From Vigna angularis (taxonomy: Eukaryota; Streptophyta; Magnoliopsida; Fabales; Fabaceae), in assembly GCF_016808095.1 (NCBI RefSeq), contig NC_068974.1, positions 5,208,001 to 5,272,000 on the forward strand: a stretch of 64,000 nucleotides of DNA. Direction: 5' to 3'. The notes under the pieces are model-generated. The model was not told where the DNA came from, searched no databases, and saw nothing but the letters and a program-made list of their open reading frames with translations. A program made the position numbers and the translations under genes. The number at the start of each line of letters is the position of its first letter. The stretch's first letter is position 1. Of the stretch, positions 21,635 to 34,900 are shown in pieces.

Positions 21635-23095
21635 ATGGCCGGTCATCAAACTCAAGTGTACGCCGATGGTGCTTCCATCAACAGACCACCACTTTTTACT
21701 GGTGATAACTATGCATTCTGGAAAGTGAGAATGGAAATATTTATGAGGTCTGTTGACAGAGGCATTTGGGAAGTTGTACTAAATGGTCATTATATTCCAA
21801 AAAACACCATTGATGGTGTAGAAGTAGAAAAACCATACTTTAACTGGACTGCTAAGGAAAATAGAAGAGCCCAATTTGATATTAAGGCTCGTAATATTAT
21901 TTCATTTGTTGTTGTACTTGATGAATTCTATAGAATTTCAGTTTGTAAGACAACACAAGAAATGTGGGAGGTCCTCAGAGTCACACATGAGGGTACATAT
22001 GATGTGAAACGTGCAAGAAAGAACACGCTCATCCAGGAGTATGAGATGTTCAGAATGCAGCCTGGAGAAACAATTTCAGATGTTCAAAAGCGCTTCACTC
22101 ACATAGTGAACCACTTGACAGGGTTGGGTAAGACTTTTGACACTGATGAAGCTGAAGCACCTGGTAGTAGTGGTGAGGGTAGTGGGGTTGTAGGTTCCCA
22201 ACATATTGAGCGTGGTGATGAAGGAAATATGGAGAAGGTTGAAGTGCAGAATGAGGTTGAAGAAAGAGCAGTTGAATCTGGTGAAGTAGGGGAGGTAGAT
22301 ATAGAGGGTGGAGTTCAGGTGGATGTAGATGGTCGAGTGGAGCTGGAAAGTACTGCTGGACAGGAGGTGGATGGTGGAGTTGAGGTGGACAGAGATGGTG
22401 GAGTGCAGGAAGAAGATTTTGTGGACAGGGGTGAGGATGGAGTGCACAGTGAGGATGGAGTGGACAGTAAGGTTGAAGTTGAAGTGGACAATGAGGATGA
22501 AGGACATATGGATCATCATAGTGGTGATGAGTACGTGGAGGAGGCAGAAGAGGTTGGGATTGCTTTGGAGGACAGTGATGAAGAGTATAGGGCTGAACCC
22601 AGTGCTAGGGGTTTGTCAAAGGATGAATGGCATTTTGATGTCCTATTAACACCAGAAAATAGTGGTAGTGAGGACGACACTGAAGATAGACCAGAGCCAA
22701 GTTTTTTTTCTACATATGTGAAACAAAAGTCAATGGCAGACTACAAATGGGAAGTTGGGACTTTATTTACAGACAATGATGACTTTAAGGAAGCAATTAG
22801 AAGTTATGTTGTGCATACTAGGAGGGCTTTGAAGTTTGTTAAAAATGATAAGCGTAGGGTGAGGGTTAGATGCATGGGTGGGCAAGGGAAGTGTCCATGG
22901 AAAGCTTATTGTGGTTATTTGCCAACACGACAACTTTGGCAATTAAGGAAAATAAATGATACACAAAGTTACAGTAGGCAACTCAACATCAAAATTATGA
23001 ATACAAAGTGGCTGAGTCAAGAAATAGATAGGTCTATACAAGACAATCCGAATTTAAAGATAAACGACATACATAATAAAGCATTACGTAAATGA
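21635..23095 (+). pseudogene. In-frame chimera: copia Gag N-terminus fused to MULE transposase N-terminus (486 aa)
   Basis: One open frame from ATG 21635 (MAGHQTQVYADG) to TGA 23093-23095. Residues 1 to ~170 are a copia Gag: RPPLFTGDNYAFWKVRMEIF (DUF4219-like), ISVCKTTQEMWEVLRVTHEG (UBN2-like) and FRMQPGETISDVQKRF. After KTFDTDE (about 22150) the sequence switches to a long Glu/Asp/Val-rich linker. It continues into the MULE MuDR N-terminal domain (DYKWEVGTLFTDNDDFKEAI, then FVKNDKRRVRVRCMGGQGKC). The first stop, in LRK-TGA-NTK, probably replaces TGG. The reading frame continues downstream past further stops into the transposase at 23240. The normal N-terminal PB1-like domain of this MULE family, seen at 43479, is missing and Gag stands in its place. 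Classed as pseudogene because the transposase downstream is broken. Confidence 0.8.
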
Positions 23096-24868
23096 AATAC
23101 CAAAGTTTCCATCTCCAAAGCATGAAGGGCAAAATTGATGGCAACAAATCAACTTAGTGGAGATTTTAAAGAATAGTTTAGGAGAATATATGACTATGCC
23201 CATGAACTATTAAGGTCTAATCCTGGGTCAACAGTTAAGGTGAAGGTTGACAGTGCTGATGGTGAGACAGTTTTTAAAAGGTTTTATGTTTGCTTGAAAG
23301 GTTGTAAGGACAGCTTTATGAGTTGTAGGCCAACTATTTGTTTAGATGGATGTTTTTTGAAAGGGCAGTATAAGGGAGAGTTGCTCACTACAATTGGAAG
23401 GGACCCAAATGACCAAATGATTCCCATTGCATATGCGGTAGTTGAAGTAGAGAACAAAGACACATGGGGTTGGTTTTTGCAATTATTGATAGAAGACCTT
23501 GGAGGAAAAGAAGTATGTGGTGGGTGCACGTGGATGTCTGACCAACAAAAGGTACTTTTATTCCTTACATTATTATATACATTGAACTCACTATAAATGA
23601 TGTTTTAAACCTTAATTTATTTATTCATGTGGGAAGGAGTTGATGCCAGCTGTGCAGGAACTTTTGCCTGGGGCAGACCAAAGATTCTGCATGAGGCACC
23701 TCTACGCAAATTTTAGAAAGAGGTTTCCTAGTCAGATTTTAAGGAGTCTCATGTGGAGGGTTGCCACTAGCACATACCCCCAGGCATAGGAGAGAGAAAT
23801 GCTGAAAATAAAAGAGGTTAACCTAGAAGCTTATAAATACCTGATAGCCATTCCCCCCATGTACAATTTGTCAATACTATTCCTAGGTCAATCAGTTTTT
23901 GCATGGTTGCTAATTTTGAACATTTGTATTCATAACAGGTATTGGTCAAGGTCTCGATTCACAAATCAAGTTGTATGTGATTCCCTTAACAATACCATTT
24001 CTGAATCTTTCAACAGTGTTATTGTGCTTGCGAGAGGAAAACCAATAATTACAATGCTGGAGGAGATAAGACTTTATCTAATGAAACGTTGGGCCACCAA
24101 TAGAAACAAGGTCGCATCTATGGATTTCACTATCTGCCCAAAGATAAAGAACAGACTTATGAAAGAATCAAATTTGTCTATATATTGGATCCCAAGGTAA
24201 AATTGTTCTTTATAATCATATCCAATCTGATTTATGTTGATGTCCATTGTTCATTTATTGGAATGTGCTTTGTTTTTGTCAACTGGTATGGACGAAAGTT
24301 GTTTGAGGTTAGACAAACTGCAGCAATGACAAACAAGTTCACAATGGACCTTGAGAGTCAACACTGTAGCTGCAGGAAGTGGATAAGTGGCATCCCATGT
24401 TGTCATGCAATTGCAGCAATGAACTACTCCAATGAAGATCCACAAAATTTCATACCTTCTTGGTTCACAAGATCCACATATGAAGAGACGTATGCCTCTA
24501 TGATTTATCCTGTCAATGAGCAGTTGCTATAGGAAAGAACAAGCTATGATGATGTCCTGCCACCAATTCTTCGAAAGTTTCCTGGGAGGCCAAAGAAAAA
24601 AAGGAAGTTGGAGGCGTGGGAGTTAACAAAGGATGCCACCCAAATGAGTGTTGGTGGCCATAGAAAGAAATGTACCGTTTGTCGTCAAGTGGGACACAAC
24701 AGAAAGAAAATCCCCTTACGTCCAGACATCACACAACCAACATGTCCCTTAGCCTCACAGCAAACATGTCCCCAGTCCCAGGAACCACCACAACCTACTC
24801 AAGACTCCATTCCAAATTCAACACCACCAATCTTCAGGAAGAAGTTAGAATTTAGAAGAAAAGTTTAG
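23096..24868 (+). pseudogene. MULE transposase core and C-terminus, degenerate
   Basis: Continues the frame of the chimera after stops near 23093, 23126 and 23174. Pieces in order: RIYDYAHELLRSNPGSTVKV; KDSFMSCRPTICLDGCFLKG, with the first catalytic Asp in LDG; GELLTTIGRDPNDQMIPIAY; AVVEVENKDTWGWFLQLLIE; and SDQQKG across an intron (donor at ~23551), with the second Asp. Then come ADQRFCMRHLYANFRKRF; a stop in TYPQA-TAG; and, after another intron, YWSRSRFTNQVVCDSLNNTI. A SWIM domain CSCRKWISGIPCCHAIAAM lies at 24362-24420, and a basic GRPKKKRK plus CxxCxxxGHN knuckle at 24590-24710. Domain order is that of plant MULE transposases (MuDR, MULE, SWIM, zf-CCHC). Several stops make it non-functional. 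Confidence 0.85.
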
Positions 24869-25696
24869 ATATCAATTACAAACATTTTGCATGTATTTTG
24901 ATGTTATAAAAACATCCTTAACTAAGTACTATGTTGATGCATTTGTCTTTTGATGAAGTAATTTACTTATGTATATTCACACCTGATGTGATAAACTTTT
25001 ATTACTTACTTTGATTGTCATGTGATGAACTTTTATTATGTACTTTCTAGGTCCACTTTAATTATGTAGTTAAGGAAATTTGACTTGTGTTAGTATATTA
25101 TGGCAGAGATGTTACATGCGTTGATATCAATTTGGGACCAGAAGTTACAGTTTTAAATTCAAAAGGGGATCACATTGAACATTTTAAAATGAAAGCGAAT
25201 ACTAAATTTAACATTTCACATGAACACCTTCACATTACATTAACCTTCTCTTTCACATTACATGAACATGAACATTCACCTACACTTCAACATTCACCTA
25301 CACTTCAACCTAAACATTGAGTTTCACCTTCACATTCATATGAACATAAACACTGACCTAGACCTCAACATAAACATTGATCCACCTACGAAGATCAACC
25401 TAAACAGACCCACATTGTCACAGTGTTCACCGCAATAACAACACACATAGCTCCAAGTAACAATTTTATCCTTTTCTACAACTTTTGGACTAAAATTTCC
25501 AGCTCACATATCCTCCTCCTTTGCCTGACAGTTTCACCATCTCTTTCGTCATTCTTTTCTTCATTACACCATTTAAAAAAGTTACAGTACATCCCTCTTG
25601 AAGATCCACCCTGTTATGCACAAAATAAGCCACCAAAGTTGGTTCTAACTCAATAATCTATGAACAAATAAATTCCAAAATAAAATGACAAGGTAT

Positions 25697-25945
25697 TTAA
25701 AAAACCTTGTAATGACGACATCCCCAAAATTGTCTCCCAGCATTTTGTGGAGTTCTCGCCACTTTGCTCACAGCATAATCACCACATTTGCAACGAGGGA
25801 TTATCCCACCTCCCCTCCAACCACCATCATTTGCGGATTGCGAATTTTTTTCCCACCCAGTTTTGGAACAAGAAGAACAACCTTGAGAAGAAGCTATTTC
25901 TATCAACCCACAACCACTGTGGTAAAAAAAGGGGACAACTTGCAC
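25697..25945 (-). pseudogene. GRF zinc-finger ORF remnant of MULE 2
   Basis: The - strand frame contains PRCKCGDYAVSKVARTPQNA followed by GRQFWGCRHYK. This is the core of the GRF zinc finger (CxCG ... NxGRxFWGC). It lacks a clear ATG (the frame opens with GTG) and the end of the finger plus the hydrophobic tail are missing, so it is partial. It is convergent to the transposase, in the same place as the intact GRF ORF of the other MULE (46710-47168). Confidence 0.75.
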
Positions 25946-26222
25946 GAACCCTAATTACCCTTTTATTAGACACAAAAACCTCAACTTAAAATATTTCCAC
26001 CAACTCACTTCACTTCACAGTGCCACGTAATCATCCAACATAACACCTCACTCAGATTTGGCCATAATGGCATCAGCACCGTTATGTTTTTAACGATGTC
26101 CACGAAAAGGACTGAATTGAACATTTTTAAACAAAATATGGGGCCTTATTGAACTTTTTCAAAAGGTAGGACCATTTTGAACCAAAGCCCCAAAAGTAGG
26201 AACCAAATGATGCATTAAACCT

Positions 26223-26577
26223 ATAATATATGTATAAATAAGGGGAAGAATATGTCAACGTTCTCGTTAACCTGAAATCACTTTGCTCCTGATAAATCAA
26301 TCTTGAATTAAATTATGCACTGATAGTAAAATAAATTTAGGATGGTTCTGGATGAAAGTGCACATAGAATAAATCTTGAATAACATAATACTGAATTAAT
26401 AAAACACCACAACAACAAAAAAAAGAGAGAAGAAAACACCGTTCTCAGGTCGTTGAGGTAGGCCGATCCAAAAGATCTCAGAAGCCTATTCACTTATTCG
26501 TTTCGAAGTAGTGATGCGTTTGTCTTGGTTCCTTGCGGTTCAGTGGCATGCCGCTCGACCCCACGGTGGGCGCTAAT
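26223..26577 (-). other. Short internal fragment of a gypsy-type LTR element
   Basis: Adjacent to the LTR at 26578-27022. On the - strand the LTR is followed after a few bases by GCGCCCACCGTGGGGTCGAG (26575-26555), a primer-site region seen in plant Ty3/gypsy elements. The rest to ~26290 reads as non-coding leader. No gag or pol remains. Before that, to 26223, AT-rich flank. Confidence 0.55.
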
Positions 26578-27022
26578 TGTTTCGGTAAAGTAGACCGAGA
26601 ACACTATTCCGCTCCTTCTTTCCTCGCTTCGAACTTGTTGCTCCTTTTCTGGTACCGATCAAGGGTTGACCTGCACAAAACACTCCGACGTTCAAGTTAG
26701 AATTATGCTATGGCAGACTAACTTTGCTATTGAATCCGATATCTAACCTGGTCATTAATCTTGTATTTATAGGCTTCATAAAATGGTTAGTCCATTAATC
26801 ATTCATTAATGTTGTATATTATTGTGCCCTATTATCCATAAATGTCGCATTCCTGTTGTTAATGTGATTATTAAACGCATTGATTGGCCATTAATGACAT
26901 TTACCTCATCTGGACCCACTGTTGATCAGCCAATATCACTTTGGCTAACGACTCGATCGACCTAGAAGGTTTGGTCAGACTCTCCGTCTTCCTCACTGAT
27001 CGACTATTGGGGAGGTAGTACA
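26578..27022 (-). mobile_element. Single LTR (445 bp) of a gypsy-type element, reverse orientation
   Basis: On the + strand it runs TGTTTCGGTAAAG ... GGTAGTACA, so TGT/ACA termini appear on both strands. The end at 26578 is next to the primer-site sequence GCGCCCACCGTGGGG read on the - strand, which makes this the 5' LTR of a - strand element. The partner LTR and internal genes are missing from the window. The family name is uncertain. Confidence 0.6.
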
Positions 27023-28924
27023 AAGCCATTAGATTATATTATATATTTTATTTAATAACATAATAATAAATATGATATAAGAATATTAAAAATTATAACA
27101 TATTAAAATATTTAATAAAATATATTATTTTATATGTAAAAAATGATATTGTTTCTAAGAATTAATTAGAGTATTGTAGTTATGCCAACTTACCTTAAAC
27201 TTTTCTGCAACGCATTTGAGAGGGAACTTTGGGATTTTTTTTTGTCCACATTTAAAAGGAGTATCCTAAAAGAGAGTTTTTTCTAAAATGAAATAGAATT
27301 AGCCCATGAACCATAAGTGAACTTGATATATCTAGTCTAGTATATGATGAGTATGAGAAAAAATGTGAAAGTGCCATGAGACCTACAATTTTTTACTTTG
27401 TATTATGAATTGATGTGTGAATACAATAATATGTATAATCCTTCATTATTATGTATAATCCTTTATTATTAGTATAACTTGAATATCTCTTTGTTTTTTT
27501 ATGTTTGTTATGGTTTTTGTGATTTTTCTGCTATGATCGTACCATTCACATGAGTAAAGAATGACGCAGGAGTATACGGAAACAACACAAATATATCAAG
27601 TGATATCTACTCATCAACCTTACAAGGATAGACAGGAAAAAAATATTTTGTACTAATTTTAAGATTTCCCTTTTGTATTGTGAAATGTTGTTTCTTTGCT
27701 ATAAAAGTTGGGTTTGTTACCGTTTTCATAACAAAATTTCAAAGTAAATAAAACTATTAAACAAAACAGTACAGTTAGCTCATTTTATTACAACCCTTAA
27801 TTATGGATTATTATTATTATTATCTAGTGAGTAATAAAATGAATTATAATTTGACAATTTTTAGAAGATAACTAATGATATTTTTCAAAAATTATGATTA
27901 GTGGGAATAACATGAGAAATTGATGAAATCATATCCTTCATTTTGAAAAAAAAATACTTAGTTTGTAAATTATGTTTTTTTTTTCTATTGTTTTAAGAAA
28001 TTATTAATATAACTAGAAACATTGTCCGTGTTTAATGTAAATATTTTTGGGTAAATAATTGGTTCAATACAACAAGTATTAGTATATTTTGTTTTTAGTA
28101 CAATAAGAAAAAAAATTTCTTGCTTTTTAGCACAAAAACTTTTATTTCCTTGTTTAAATTTAAATAATGGTTAAAGTAATTAAACAAGTGTTTGATCTTT
28201 AATAATTGTCACTTTGGAAAAAATCTGTTTTTTCTTTGTTGTTTTGTAGATTTAAAACATTTAGTGGTGGTTCTTTCAATACTAATTGCATTTAATATTG
28301 ATGAACAAGTGCGGTGCCAATTAGTAAAGGTTATACATGTGTTTAATTATTTAAAAACAAAATTAATAAAACTAAGCTTTTATATTAAGATTTTAAATTT
28401 TTTATCTTATTATAATTAAAATGAAATATATCAATATTTATTAGACGCAACTATTTACCCTATTTTTTTAATATACATTTATTATTGATCACCAAGTCTA
28501 GTTATAGCAAAACAAGAGTAATATCATAGTCCTCAGTTCTCTTTTTTAAAACATAAAAAACATTATTATCAAATGTTATAATTAAAAAATTATAAAAATA
28601 GAAAAAAAATGTTTTAATTGGTCTTCACTATTTATATTGAATTATTAATAGATAAAAGTTTACTGAAACAGTTTAAAAAATTAAAAATTATAAAAAATGG
28701 AACTATTGTAAGAAAGTTAGCACTTATATGTCTTATACTTACAAAAAATAGTTATAGGAAAAAAAATTAATGGTAGAGGAACAATTATATATTGTTATAA
28801 ATGATAGATTGTACATGCTATATATATCACTCTGTACCTTCAGTTTATATACTTCAAAAATGAACTAGAACGTAATTCGAGTAGTCCTCTATAAGCTTTT
28901 AACAAATTTTCGCATGGTGTGCTC
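27023..28924. other. AT-rich intergenic region
   Basis: No credible gene. Frames such as 28192-28419 have no recognisable features. The final ~100 bases are the likely 3' UTR of the receptor kinase on the - strand. Confidence 0.55.
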
Positions 28925-31900
28925 TTAGATTAGTTTACTGCTTGAAGAATGACCATCTCCAGTTTGAAGATATAGGGAGGAGTCAAGCCATGGTCCATCT
29001 TCGGATTTGTTTTCTTGCTTCATACTTTCTTGAGAGTACGCAGATGAAACATGAGTTTGGCTGTCTTGTGATAGCAACTCAAAAGCTTTAAATCTTAAAT
29101 CTTGGTTGTTCTCACTGCGCTTGATTATAGGTGCTTGGATTGGAATTTTTCCTTCAAGCATTCTCACAACAGAAGACATGGTTGGTCTAAGAGTGGGAGA
29201 AGGATTGGTGCACAAGAGTGCCAAGCTCAGCATTCTCATGGCTTCCTCTTGAGAGTAATTTGAACCAAGACTTGGATCCACCAATTCCAGAAGGTTTCCC
29301 TGCTCTTGGAGAACATAAGCCTATGTAGCAAATAACATAAGATTAATTGTAAAGGAAAAAAGGAAAGAACAAAGAGTAATTTATCCTTCAATTTAACAAA
29401 TAATATTCAATCCAAATGGTCTCAGATTGCTTCTGGTTTTTCAACTTACCCAATCTAGAAGGTATACAAACTCTTCCTTTGGTCTGTATTTCGTGTTGCT
29501 TTTTCCACTAACAATCTCTAAAGCTACAACTCCAAAGCTATATACATCTGCTTTATCAGTCAAATAGCCCCTCATAGCATATTCTGGAGCCATGTAACCA
29601 CTGTCAAGACAAGTAGTAACCAGTAGTCAGTAACTTCACAAAATGAAATATAAGCTTGATACTAACTTGACATGCAGGAGAAAAATTGTGGACAGAAGTG
29701 CAAGCCAGTTGTTTATGTTAATAAAATTAATAATCAAATATGAACTCATTATGAACCAAGTCTTGGACTCTTGATTGATTATGCTACTAATAAAACATAC
29801 TCATTATGTATGATCTTAATCATGAATTCAAGCTAATGGATGTGGTGCAGTACTACTAACATTGTTCCAGCTATGCGTGTACTGATATGAGTATTTTCTT
29901 CTTCATCAAGCTTAGCTAAACCAAAGTCAGAGATCTTGGCATTCAGTTCCCTGTCAAGTAAGACATTGGTTGCCTTAATGTCCCTGTGTACTATTTTCAA
30001 CCTTGATTCTTCGTGAAGATAAGCCAATCCCCTTGCTATTCCCACACAGATCTTCATTCTTGTAGGCCAGTCTAAGTGTCGCTTCACTTCTTCTCCACCT
30101 ACAGAAAATTTGGGGGGAAGGAAAGAAGATTTTGTTCATTAATATATTAATTTTGAAGTAGAAACACATACAAAAACTCACAGTATACGTGTAAGAAATT
30201 TACCAAAAAGTGCACGAGCAAGACTGTTGTTCTCCATGTATTCGTATATCAGTAGCAACTGGTTGCCTTCAATGCAACAGCCATATAGCTTCACCAGATT
30301 AGGATGTTGCAAAGCAGATATCATTCCAATTTCATTGACAAATTCTCGGTTCCCCTGCTTTGATTTGGAGGAGAGCTGCTTAACAGCAATCACATCACCG
30401 TCTGGCAGCACACCCTGTGATTCAACCATTCCATCAGTATCATGTTCCATGTACAATAGTGTTGTGGGATAAGTGCCATGCCCCAAATGTTTTGAAATCA
30501 TATACTGATTATATCAGATGATTATGTTAGTTACCTTGTATACAGGCCCAAATCCTCCTTCACCTATCTTATTTGCAGGGTCAAAATTATTAGTAGCTGC
30601 TTTAATTTGTCTTAAGCTGTAGTAGCCCGTTTTCATATCTAGAAGTTCTGCAACAAGGAATTGATAAATGAAAAGAGAAGCACAGTAGGAGAAAAACCAA
30701 CTGCAACAATAACGAACCTAAATCTACATTTTCTTTAAAATTTCCCACTAATTTAATGTATTAAATTAAAATATATGGATATATTATGTCCTGTAAATAT
30801 TCTTTTATTAACAAAAGGCAACTTACAAGAGGTATTTATATTTTGGCTTCGAGTCTTACCTTTATCCGTTGTATCTTTCCTACAAAGAAGACCCATCTTC
30901 CAAAGGACAACCAGTATCAATATGACAAGCCCACATGATGCAGCAACAATTCCAACAATGACTCCAGCAGACAGCCCTTTTGAAGGATTCTCAAAGTCTA
31001 CAACAAAGTACAAATGCTTACAGGACCGAACATGGCATGATACTTGAAAGAATAACTAATAATAAGAAAAAAAAAACTCACTCGGTATCATCTCAATAGC
31101 AGATATCAGAGGTCCATATACACCTCTATCAGGAATGGAAGTAGTTCCTTTCCCTGCCCAGTATAAGTGGATTTCCAAGGTACCATCATCAACATCAACA
31201 TCATATTCCCTAGTGATGCCCTTTCCAACTCCACCAGCCTCTTCCGCAATGTTAAAGTCTTTCAAATATCTAACACCCTGTGAAGATGCATCATCGAAAT
31301 TGTCTCTACCTTTAGTTCAGCACTGCTATTTTATTCATATACCAGATAGGATAGATGACGAAAGATGTAAGAAACGAGCAAAACAAAGCAACTAAATATA
31401 TTGCTTCAGCACTCACTTGAACTGAAACATCAAATATGCGCCTTCCTAAACTTCTAAAAGTTTGATCATCAGTATACATTATCTCAGCAAAATGGAGCTT
31501 CACTTTATATTGTCCGTTTGGCAAACAAAAGCCATAGTAGTTAAGCGACATAGGAGAAAGGCGAGCGTTTTGGTAATATTCTGGGCCACTAATATTCAAA
31601 GAAAATGTATTTTCTGCTACAAAATCTGCATCATTGTTTCCCATAAATACTCCTGTGCTGCTATAGGCCCATTGTTCATCATTTCTAAGATCAAAGTTTG
31701 AAATGCCATTTCGGCTGAGGTCACCTACATAGTTATTGCCTTCAAACTCCCCCTCAGCTCCTCCACAGTTTATGAACAATGAATTATCTGCAAAGACGTA
31801 GGAAAATCTCAGAAGTTACTCCAAACAGAAACATCAAAAATCTTTTTTCACAGAATTATGGTGGTGTATGGAAACATTTTAGCTTAATTTGCACTTTTAG

Positions 31901-34900
31901 CTCCCTTATTATCGTCATTTCTTGAATTTGGTCGCCATTATTTTGGCCAATTCAATTTGATCTTACATTTTTTTAATTGTGTAATTTTGGCTCATCCAAC
32001 ATTTTGACATTGAATATTAACAAAAATATTAATGCTGCAGTCTGTTGTAACTTGTACTGCCAAGTTATATTTCTATTAAATATTGAATAATAAGTTAAAA
32101 GATGAATTATATTGCAATTCACAAAAAAAAAAATGGGACCAAATTCGAAAAATAACAGTACTAAGCCAAACATTTTTGTTGTCTCAGCAAGACTCACAGT
32201 GGGGTTCTCCTGCACAAGGAAGATTCCTCTTCAAACAAAAAGTTCTACAAAATGAATACAGTTAATTTTAACAGGTATGATAGAATGGTGATAAATCAAG
32301 TAGAAATGTAAAAAGAAAAACAAAAAAACTTACGAAGCTGTAGTCACCGCTGAAGAAGAATGGCTTGAAGCCAAGTTCCTGTTCGGTAATAGTAAAAGGT
32401 TAGCATTCACATAGCTGAAAGAAATACTTATATATTGCTAGACAGAGAAAACCTTACACATCCGAGAGCTGACAGCTAGATGCAGAAGACTTGGTAAAAT
32501 TGTTGTAAGATAAATCTCTGAAAGTGGACATATGGTAATTTTTGTATCATTGTATCACTGATAGTATAGGGTGTAATTCAGTAAAGCTTTTAAATTATGC
32601 AATTCGAGAAACCAAGATAAAGAAATATGCTAACATGTTTTCTTTGAAGCTCAGTATCCAGTCCTGAATTTCTCCACTCAGAGAATTATTAGTCAGAAAC
32701 CTGCATTAAATCAATAAATAAAAAGCAACCAATTTGTCAGGTATTAAAGTACTATCTGATTATAAGATATATGACACTTTTTTGTCTAATCTTCTGGTAA
32801 GGAAATCAAATCTTCACTTACAAGAAATCTAGCTTTTCCATATTTTGTATTGCTTCTGGGACTGGACCAGTTAACATGTTGAAGCTTAGGTCCCTGCAAG
32901 ACAAATAAGATAGTTACAGCTGATATCAAATCTAAAGAACAAAATTTCTGTCCCATGTGAAAACACATACACACAGGATAACAATATTATGGATTTTATG
33001 TTCCAGAAATTACTCCTACCAAAATGATTAGTACCTATCACACCATGGTTATGCAAAAAAAATTGTTCTTAGGATAGATAACCTTTTTTTCCTCAAAGTG
33101 ACGAATTAGTTCAATAGTGTTAAAAACAAACTTGAAAAGCATTACCACAACCACCCGAAAACAGGATATAAAATTAGTGACAAAGACAGCCGATAGATTT
33201 ATTTCACAACAAATAATGGGAAATCATTTAACAATTTGTATGTAAGTAATACATGAACAATTTCTAATGAAAGTAACCCTTTGAAACAAATTGGCACCAG
33301 AAATAAAAGAGTTTAACAGCACAAAACGCTGTTGTCTCTTCAAATATTTGATGTTGTGGAAATGAAACGAATAGAAAATAATAATATTGTGTTTGGATGG
33401 AGAATTTTTAGAAGGCAATTTAAAATGCACAAAAGATATGGTTTGAATAGACAATTTTAGAAGACACTGGAATTTAGAAATTTATGAGTATTGTTATTTT
33501 TTAAAATAATATAATACCAAACACAAGCTTTAACTATTCATGATGGTGCCAGAAATAAACTTGAGCTGACCATTGATGGAACTTACAAAGTAGTTAAACT
33601 TGTCATTTCACTGAAGTAATCTGGAATACGACCCGTGATTAAGCAATTTCTTAATGCCCTGAGTCACAGAAATGAACACCTTCGTTGAAAGCCCAAATGA
33701 ATCTTAAAGTTCTTAACATAAGTAGTTGAAAATGTTTGAACTCACACTCGTTCCAAGTTTTTCAACTCCTCCAGATCAGGAAAATTCATAGTTGGTCCTT
33801 TCAAATCAGTTATTCTCCTGATACAGAAATGTTCATCAATGAAAAGGGAAATGTTATTATGATCCAAATCATTGCACAATAATTTCCTGAGATAAAATGC
33901 CCCAATTCAGGAATATTCCAGAAAGAAGCTAGTACTCACAATTCAGTCAAAAGTTTCAACTGAGATATAGTGGAAGGAATTGGGCCTTCCATATTTGTTC
34001 CCTGCAAATCCCTAACAAAAACATATAGGTTAATTAGACCATTTTCTTTGCAAGAATTACTGATTGCAAAAGTTTAACAGAGATTAAATACACGCTGGAA
34101 AGAAATCTAACAAGGAACCAAAGGGTATCTATCTCATGATGCATTTATTTCTTAGTAGATTTACGTTTTGTTCTTTATAACCTTTTATATCAAGTTTGAT
34201 GAGAATATCATGGGATCTTGACTACTTACCTTCTTTTAATTCAATTAACTAACATCATCTATAACTGAATTGTACTAATGGGGCAACATTTAAATCTTAC
34301 ACTAAGCATGATATAGAATATCAAATTTTTTTTCCTACTACCAAACAAGAAAATAGTAATGAATTGTTCTAAATGTGCACTCACAGTCTGTCAAGTTGGG
34401 TCCAGTTCCCAATGAAACTGGGTATTGGTCCGGATAAACTGCTTCCATCTATCCTACTGCAGAAAATGCAAAGAATAATTTTAAGATTTAACAGAGATAT
34501 GAAAGTAAAAAACGAAAAAGAACAACTGTATCAGTTTGTCACTCACAAATCAGTCAGATTTCGAAGTTCGCCAAATGTTTCTGGTATGGTCCCTGTGAAA
34601 TTATTTGCAGAAAGAAGCCTGCAAAATTTGTATAAACTATTAAAAAACGCTTGAGCAAAATAAAAACAAACAGTTGGTGCACAGAGAAGTGAATGATGAA
34701 AATTGATTATATACATAAAACGAAAATGGCTCGAATGAAAGAGTCTTACAGTCTCGTCAAATTGCTCAAATTTCCAAGACTAGGAGGAAGTGGTCCTTCA
34801 AGTTGGTTACATTCCAAGACCCTATAAAAACAAATGCCATTATCATCATTCAAGTATTCAACTTCTAATACCACTTTTCAATGTAAAAAATCCAAATTTT

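Larger units (their letters stand above)
22150..26222 (+). mobile_element. 5'-truncated MULE (element 2) with decayed transposase and convergent GRF remnant
   Basis: The right TIR region is ~26030-26222, ending ...GATGCATTAAACCT. It contains the CCGTTATG..TTAACG block seen at similar depth in the other MULE TIRs here. The left TIR is absent: the element joins copia sequence at ~22150. It encodes the MuDR N-terminal domain, MULE transposase core, SWIM zinc finger and zinc knuckle on the + strand, and a GRF zinc-finger fragment on the - strand near the right end. It is a paralogue of the element at 42749-47617. Confidence 0.8.

Noticed and set aside
22076..22519. 147-codon - strand frame rich in LTVHSI repeats
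   Set aside because: Shadow of the Glu/Asp/Val-rich linker of the Gag-MULE chimera.
24953..25656. Short + strand frames (25087-25320, 25423-25656) as genes
   Set aside because: They lie in the 3' part of MULE 2 between transposase and GRF remnant. The HEHEHSPTLQ sequence is a local repeat and no domain is visible.
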